The position numbers and the translations under genes are program-made. Below are positions 6,541 through 10,065 of a DNA stretch of 10,065 nucleotides, piece by piece (the stretch's first letter is position 1; each line of letters begins with the position of its first letter). The notes under the pieces are model-generated. The model was not told where the DNA came from and searched no databases. It saw nothing but the letters and a program-made list of their open reading frames with translations. This stretch comes from Blastocatellia bacterium (GTDB taxonomy: Bacteria > Acidobacteriota > Blastocatellia > Pyrinomonadales > Pyrinomonadaceae): positions 1-10,065 of the forward strand of contig JACDAK010000094.1 of NCBI GenBank assembly GCA_013695495.1. Reading direction: 5' to 3'.

Positions 6541-9523
6541 ATTGAATTTCCATCGGCCGCAGACTTTCGGGTATAACGAAAGCCGGCTGAACCTCTGAAG
6601 GCAGCGGAATCGCCTTAAGAGCAAAAAGCTCACGGGCTTCGTCGGCTTCCATCGGTTCTGCAAACAGGTAACCTTGACCAAGCCCGCATCCAAGCCGCCG
6701 CAGCAGTTCAAGCTGCTTACGGTTCTCAACGCCTTCGGCAACAACTTCGATGTCGAGGTTTTCACCCAGCATCAGGATCGTCTTTACTATCGCCTCACTC
6801 TTCGCGTCACCGTCCATCTTATCAATGAACGAGCGGTCAATCTTCAGTCGATCGAACGGAAATCGCTTCAGATAGCTCAAGCTTGAATATCCCGTTCCAA
6901 AATCGTCCGTAGAAAGTGCTATCCCAAGTTCGTGAAGTTCGAGCAGCACACTTTGAGACCGGTCGCTGTGCTCCATCACGGTACTCTCAGTCACCTCTAT
7001 CTTCAGTTGGTTCGGACGCAACCCTTGGGCGAACAGAAGATCACGGATCTGCCGAATTAGCGATGGGTGCATCAGCTGTTTCGCCGAAAGGTTCACGCTG
7101 ACCGACGACGGTGCATTCGGCAATGACTGCCACTCAGCAAGCTGCATACACGCTTTCTCAAGTATCCATTGCCCGATCGGAATGATAAGTCCCGTCTCCT
7201 CGGCCACCGAAATGAATTCGTCCGGCGGGATCAGCCCGTTCTCCGGATGATCCCAACGAAGCAGGGCTTCGAACTCTCTAACACTGCCGGTGTTGAGATC
7301 GACGATCGGCTGGTAATAGACCTTAAATTCGTTTCGCTCCACCGCGTGGCGCAGGTCAGTTTCAAGCTGAAGCAGGTTCATATTGTGAACGTGCATATCG
7401 GTGTCAAAGATCTCGTAACGAGCCTTGCCCGATTCCTTTGCGCGGTACATGGCAGAATCGGCGTCTCGCAGAAAATCTTCGGGCTGACGCATGATCTCGT
7501 CGGACACGATAATGCCGATGCTCGCGGACGTAAAGACCTCGAAACCGTCGATTTGAAAAGCCCGACCTAGACTTCGCTGCACACGCTCGGCTATCTGTGC
7601 GACATCCTCGGTGCCGCCGGTCCTATTCAGCAGGATCGTAAACTCGTCACCACCCAAGCGGGCGACCACATCTCCGGGCCTTATAACTTTTTGCAGTCGC
7701 TCGGCGATAGATTTAAGCAGCTTGTCGCCGACCACGTGGCCGAGGCTGTCATTGATCACTTTAAAACGGTCGAGGTCCAAAAACAGAACGGCAAATCGCG
7801 TCAGGTCATTCGAATCAGCGCGGTCGATAGCCGCCTTTAAATGATTCATGAACTCTGCCCGGTTAGGCAGACCGGTCAATGTATCGTGGCGGGCGATGTG
7901 ATAAAGCTTCTCTTCGGACTGCTTTTGATCATCGATGTCCGTGTTGGTCCCGTACCATTTAACGATCTTGCCGTCGACATCTCGGCCTGGATTCGCACGG
8001 GCCTTGTGCCAGCGATAAACACCGTCGTGCCGCCTAAGCCGAAATTCCATCTCAAAGAACTCTCCGCTCTTGATCGAATGGATCCACCGTCTCAGCGTTT
8101 CCCCGATGTCGTCCGGATGCACTACCTCGCGCCAGCCATTTCGAATTATTACATCGCCGGGCTTATCAAAATAAACGAGCGTCCGCTTGTTAACATAGTC
8201 AAGTTTGCCCGTCGGGTCGGTCGTCCATACTTGGTGGAAGATGCCTTCGCCGAGCTGTCGATAGCTTCGCTCGCTTGCTCGAATGGCTTCTTCTGCCCGG
8301 CGGCGTTCGGTTATATCCCGGCCAACTCCCTGAACGCCTATAGGCTCACCCGAATGATGTATCAGCCGGGTACTCAGCTCGAGCGAGACCCGCACTCCGT
8401 CCTTCGAAATGATATCTATCTCATAAGTCGTCGGATTATCTTCTGCGAGCTTTCGAAAGGTCATTCGCCGGGCGGACTCGAACGATTCGGGCGCGACAAC
8501 CTGGGAAATGTTCATCGTAAGGGCTTCATCACGCGAGTAACCCGTGATGCGCTCGCCAGCTCGATTTAGCGATGTGAAATTTCCCTTGAGATCGTGCGTA
8601 TATATCAGATCGTTGGCGTTCTCAAAGAGGTCGCGGTAGCGTTCTTCGCTGTCTCGAACCGACTCTTCAGCGTGTTTGCGATCAGTGACATCTCGAGCGA
8701 TCCCCTGAACTGCGACAGGCACACCTTTGTCGCAGATGGCAGTACTGTTAACTTCCAGCGTTACCCGGGTTCCGTCCTTCTTTATACATTCCAGTTCATA
8801 TGCGGTCTGCGTTTCAACGCAATCGAGTTTGCTTGAAAGGTTTGCCCGGACGAATTCGAGATGCTCCGGAGCGGCGATCTGCGCCATGTTAAGCTGCAGA
8901 GCCTCTTCGCGCGTATATCCGAAGATCTTTAGGCCCGCTTGGTTAATATCTGTGTAATTTCCATTCAGATCGTGAACGTAGATGATGTCGTTGGCGTTCT
9001 CGAAGAGGTTTCGATAACGTTCTTCGCTGTTCCGCACCGCCTCTTCGGCTAGCTTGCGATCGGTAATGTCGAGCATCACGCCTTCGCGATAGATCACTTC
9101 GCCCGCTTCGTCGCGGATCAAGCAGCCGCGGTCGCGAACCCAGTGAAGCTCGCCTTTCGCATCTATTATCCTGTATTCGTAGTCGACCTCTTCACCTGTC
9201 TTTGTTGAGGCTTCGGTCTGGCGGAAAACCCATTCGCGGTCGGCGGGATGAATGACCCTTACCCAGATCTCGGGATCCTCAAGCCATTTCTCGATCGGGA
9301 ATCCGAAGCGGTCGAAAGCCGGGCTGACGTAAAGCGGGGTGTAAGGCGGGGCAGACTTCACCGCATAGAACAGGACAGGAAGATTTTCTATGAAATTGCG
9401 ATAGATCGACGCACTGCTTCCGAGCTTGCTTCCGTTTATTCGGTCAAGTTGACCGACAGCCTCGCTCTCTAACTCAGCGTCGCGGCCGTTAAGCTCAGTT
9501 TTATACGGATTTGGGGGCGTCAT
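6539..9523 (-). CDS. Cytoplasmic PAS(x4)-GGDEF-EAL sensor: diguanylate cyclase / c-di-GMP phosphodiesterase
   Basis: 994 residues without signal peptide or membrane segments. Order: PAS1 about 37-154 (PAS_3-like, HPADREWV), PAS2 about 168-282, PAS3 about 295-405, PAS4 about 418-532 (HPDDIGETL), GGDEF about 540-705, EAL about 715-965. The GGDEF active site is GGDEF (624-628), and an RxxD inhibitory site (Arg615-Asp618) sits five residues upstream, so the cyclase looks functional and product-inhibited. The EAL domain keeps Glu752 (EALLRW), Asn811, Glu843, Asp873-Asp874 (DDFGTGYSS), Lys894, Glu930 and Gln950, all expected for phosphodiesterase activity. Which activity dominates cannot be read from sequence. 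No heme, FAD or other cofactor signature is evident in the PAS domains. ATG 9523 is the only reasonable start: an in-frame TAG lies 12 bases upstream and no other early ATG, GTG or TTG exists. A sigma54-type promoter lies just upstream. Confidence 0.93.
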   Translation of the reverse strand: MTPPNPYKTELNGRDAELESEAVGQLDRINGSKLGSSASIYRNFIENLPVLFYAVKSAPPYTPLYVSPAFDRFGFPIEKWLEDPEIWVRVIHPADREWVFRQTEASTKTGEEVDYEYRIIDAKGELHWVRDRGCLIRDEAGEVIYREGVMLDITDRKLAEEAVRNSEERYRNLFENANDIIYVHDLNGNYTDINQAGLKIFGYTREEALQLNMAQIAAPEHLEFVRANLSSKLDCVETQTAYELECIKKDGTRVTLEVNSTAICDKGVPVAVQGIARDVTDRKHAEESVRDSEERYRDLFENANDLIYTHDLKGNFTSLNRAGERITGYSRDEALTMNISQVVAPESFESARRMTFRKLAEDNPTTYEIDIISKDGVRVSLELSTRLIHHSGEPIGVQGVGRDITERRRAEEAIRASERSYRQLGEGIFHQVWTTDPTGKLDYVNKRTLVYFDKPGDVIIRNGWREVVHPDDIGETLRRWIHSIKSGEFFEMEFRLRRHDGVYRWHKARANPGRDVDGKIVKWYGTNTDIDDQKQSEEKLYHIARHDTLTGLPNRAEFMNHLKAAIDRADSNDLTRFAVLFLDLDRFKVINDSLGHVVGDKLLKSIAERLQKVIRPGDVVARLGGDEFTILLNRTGGTEDVAQIAERVQRSLGRAFQIDGFEVFTSASIGIIVSDEIMRQPEDFLRDADSAMYRAKESGKARYEIFDTDMHVHNMNLLQLETDLRHAVERNEFKVYYQPIVDLNTGSVREFEALLRWDHPENGLIPPDEFISVAEETGLIIPIGQWILEKACMQLAEWQSLPNAPSSVSVNLSAKQLMHPSLIRQIRDLLFAQGLRPNQLKIEVTESTVMEHSDRSQSVLLELHELGIALSTDDFGTGYSSLSYLKRFPFDRLKIDRSFIDKMDGDAKSEAIVKTILMLGENLDIEVVAEGVENRKQLELLRRLGCGLGQGYLFAEPMEADEARELFALKAIPLPSEVQPAFVIPESLRPMEIQ
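8294..9046 (-). repeat. Tandem intragenic duplication of PAS units 2 and 3
   Basis: Two consecutive units (9046-8669 and 8668-8294, about 126 and 125 codons) encode PAS2 and PAS3. Each begins with an SEERYR helix followed by LFENAND, and I count about 42 identities in the first 67 aligned residues. The DNA also still matches in places: GTTCTTCGCT occurs at 8641 and 9019, exactly 378 bases apart, within longer near-identical stretches. This shows origin by duplication inside the gene. PAS1 and PAS4 are of a different PAS subtype and only share the short linker helices. Confidence 0.75.
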
Positions 9524-9536
9524 AGAGGGGATCTAG

Positions 9537-9553
9537 TGCAACCAATGTGCCAG
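9537..9553 (-). promoter_or_regulatory. Sigma54 (RpoN) -24/-12 promoter upstream of the PAS-GGDEF-EAL gene
   Basis: Read on the minus strand the site is CTGGCAC-ATTGG-TTGCA. It matches the RpoN consensus YTGGCAC-N5-TTGCW at every specified base, with ten bases between the invariant GG and GC. It points at the PAS-GGDEF-EAL gene. From the -12 element, transcription would start around 9526, only about three bases before the ATG at 9523, so the mRNA would be nearly leaderless; the gene has no Shine-Dalgarno site, which fits. If real, the gene needs a sigma54 activator ATPase, which is not encoded in this window. The short leader is the main reason for doubt. Confidence 0.55.
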
Positions 9554-9579
9554 AATATGTCACATGAATACTGCCAGAA
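9548..9579. repeat. Short direct repeat next to the sigma54-type site
   Basis: TGCCAGAA occurs at 9548-9555 and again at 9572-9579, 24 bases apart, with a small ATGT-C-ACAT palindrome (9557-9565) between them. The first copy overlaps the -24 element of the sigma54-type site. This could be a protein-binding arrangement or a partial duplication of the promoter; the second copy has no matching -12 element. Short repeats like this also arise by chance. Confidence 0.25.
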
Positions 9580-9750
9580 AGTGTTGCTTCACCTTAATCG
9601 AATTAACTTATGGGCGTTTTGTTGAGGATGCAGGGAGGTGTCGAGGAAGCCCGCCTTAAACAAGCAAACAGCGTTCCACCTGAGAAGGGGACTTCGCAAA
9701 CTATAAGAAACAAGTTAGAATCGAAGAAACCAATTCTTAGAAAAAACTAT

Positions 9751-10065
9751 ATGAAACTCACAACGGTCATTTTCTGTGTACTTCTTCTCTTTGTCACAAC
9801 TACGCTGGCCCAGACGATGCCGGCGGGTGCCGACGCCAAACTCTGGAAACGTGCGCTCGATCTTCATAAGAGATCGATCGTGATCGATGGTCATAACGAC
9901 ATCACATCACCGATGGTCGATGACGATTACGATTTACTGACGCCGACCGTCGGACGCTATCATCTGTCAGGCTCGCCCTTCCACACGGACATGAACCGGC
10001 TAAAAGCAAGCGGCATCACCGGCGAGTTCTTCTCGATCTATGTCGGAGCAAACTATGTTCGAGAG
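9751..10065 (+). CDS. Secreted M19 (membrane dipeptidase family) peptidase, N-terminal part; 3' end outside the window
   Basis: 105 residues are visible, open to the window edge. MKLTT plus a long hydrophobic core ending in TTLAQ is a signal peptide, cut probably after Ala20. IDGHNDI (45-51) contains the first zinc-ligand pair of the M19 family, His48 and Asp50, and DMNRLKASGITGEFFSIYV is the typical following strand in which substrate-side residues sit. M19 enzymes are zinc dipeptidases (renal/membrane dipeptidase type) that cleave dipeptides, in some cases containing D-amino acids. The remaining zinc ligands lie beyond the window. ATG 9751 is preferred because it gives a clean signal peptide; the frame stays open upstream to ATG 9610, which would add 47 hydrophilic residues before the signal. 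No Shine-Dalgarno site, but an A-rich stretch precedes the ATG. Apart from the sigma54-type site and direct repeat, the 227-bp region 9524-9750 shows no further convincing site. Confidence 0.85.
   Translation, partial: MKLTTVIFCVLLLFVTTTLAQTMPAGADAKLWKRALDLHKRSIVIDGHNDITSPMVDDDYDLLTPTVGRYHLSGSPFHTDMNRLKASGITGEFFSIYVGANYVRE

Noticed and set aside
7841..8569. Plus-strand open frame of 242 codons opposite the PAS domains.
   Set aside because: It lies entirely antisense to the strongly supported PAS-GGDEF-EAL gene, resembles no family I know, and shows no start signal. It is a high-GC shadow frame.
9568..9585. Second TTCTGGCA copy on the minus strand as a tandem sigma54 promoter.
   Set aside because: The -24-like element has no TTGC at the required -12 spacing.
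9634..9639. GGAGGT, a perfect Shine-Dalgarno core.
   Set aside because: No ATG, GTG or TTG lies at a suitable distance downstream that opens a credible gene.
9564..9659. 31-codon open frame starting at ATG 9564.
   Set aside because: Short, no start signal, no recognisable features, and it overlaps the leader of the M19 gene in a different frame.
1..10065. CRISPR arrays, insertion sequences, phage genes, tRNA or rRNA, toxin-antitoxin or defence islands.
   Set aside because: No spaced repeats, transposase or integrase motifs, terminal inverted repeats or structural RNA sequences were recognised; nearly all of the window is filled by seven metabolic, peptidase and signalling genes.

Overview
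The window comes from a bacterial chromosome of roughly 55-57% GC with an ordinary core-type gene layout. I see no mobile element, CRISPR array, rRNA, tRNA or phage gene. The mix of secreted peptidases, the weak or absent Shine-Dalgarno sites and the protein style resemble soil Acidobacteriota (Blastocatellia/Pyrinomonadales type). That is an impression from protein similarity, not a proof.

Layout from left to right. (1) 1-582, + strand: the C-terminal end of an M16 (pitrilysin-type) peptidase that begins outside the window, followed by a perfect hairpin with a T-rich tail (592-625) that looks like its terminator. (2) 629-1660, + strand: an extended SDR, NAD(P)-dependent epimerase/reductase of the HpnA/dihydroflavonol-reductase type. 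(3) 1662-2963, - strand: a 12-TM APC-family amino-acid permease, convergent with the SDR gene with one base between the two stop codons. (4) A 91-bp divergent intergenic region with a good sigma70-type promoter for the permease. (5) 3055-4053 and 4055-6487, + strand: a tight two-gene operon of a secreted class-A-beta-lactamase-fold serine hydrolase and a secreted S9D-type (glutamyl endopeptidase-like) prolyl-oligopeptidase-family peptidase, closed by a strong intrinsic terminator (6508-6540). (6) 6539-9523, - strand: a 994-residue cytoplasmic PAS-PAS-PAS-PAS-GGDEF-EAL protein with both c-di-GMP catalytic signatures intact. (7) A 227-bp divergent intergenic region holding an excellent sigma54 (-24/-12) promoter match facing the PAS-GGDEF-EAL gene. 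(8) 9751-10065, + strand: the start of a secreted M19 (membrane dipeptidase family) peptidase that runs off the window.

Taken together, four of the seven genes encode peptidases or peptidase-fold hydrolases (M16, class-A-like serine hydrolase, S9D, M19), three with visible signal peptides, and a fifth encodes an amino-acid permease. A plausible reading is breakdown of peptides outside the cytoplasm and uptake of the products, with an unrelated c-di-GMP signalling gene in between. I found no new multi-gene system. The observations most worth checking are the sigma54-type promoter with its near-leaderless geometry, the terminator hairpin that mimics a ribosome-binding site ahead of the SDR gene, the general lack of Shine-Dalgarno sites, and the odd catalytic signature of the class-A-like hydrolase paired with the S9D peptidase.
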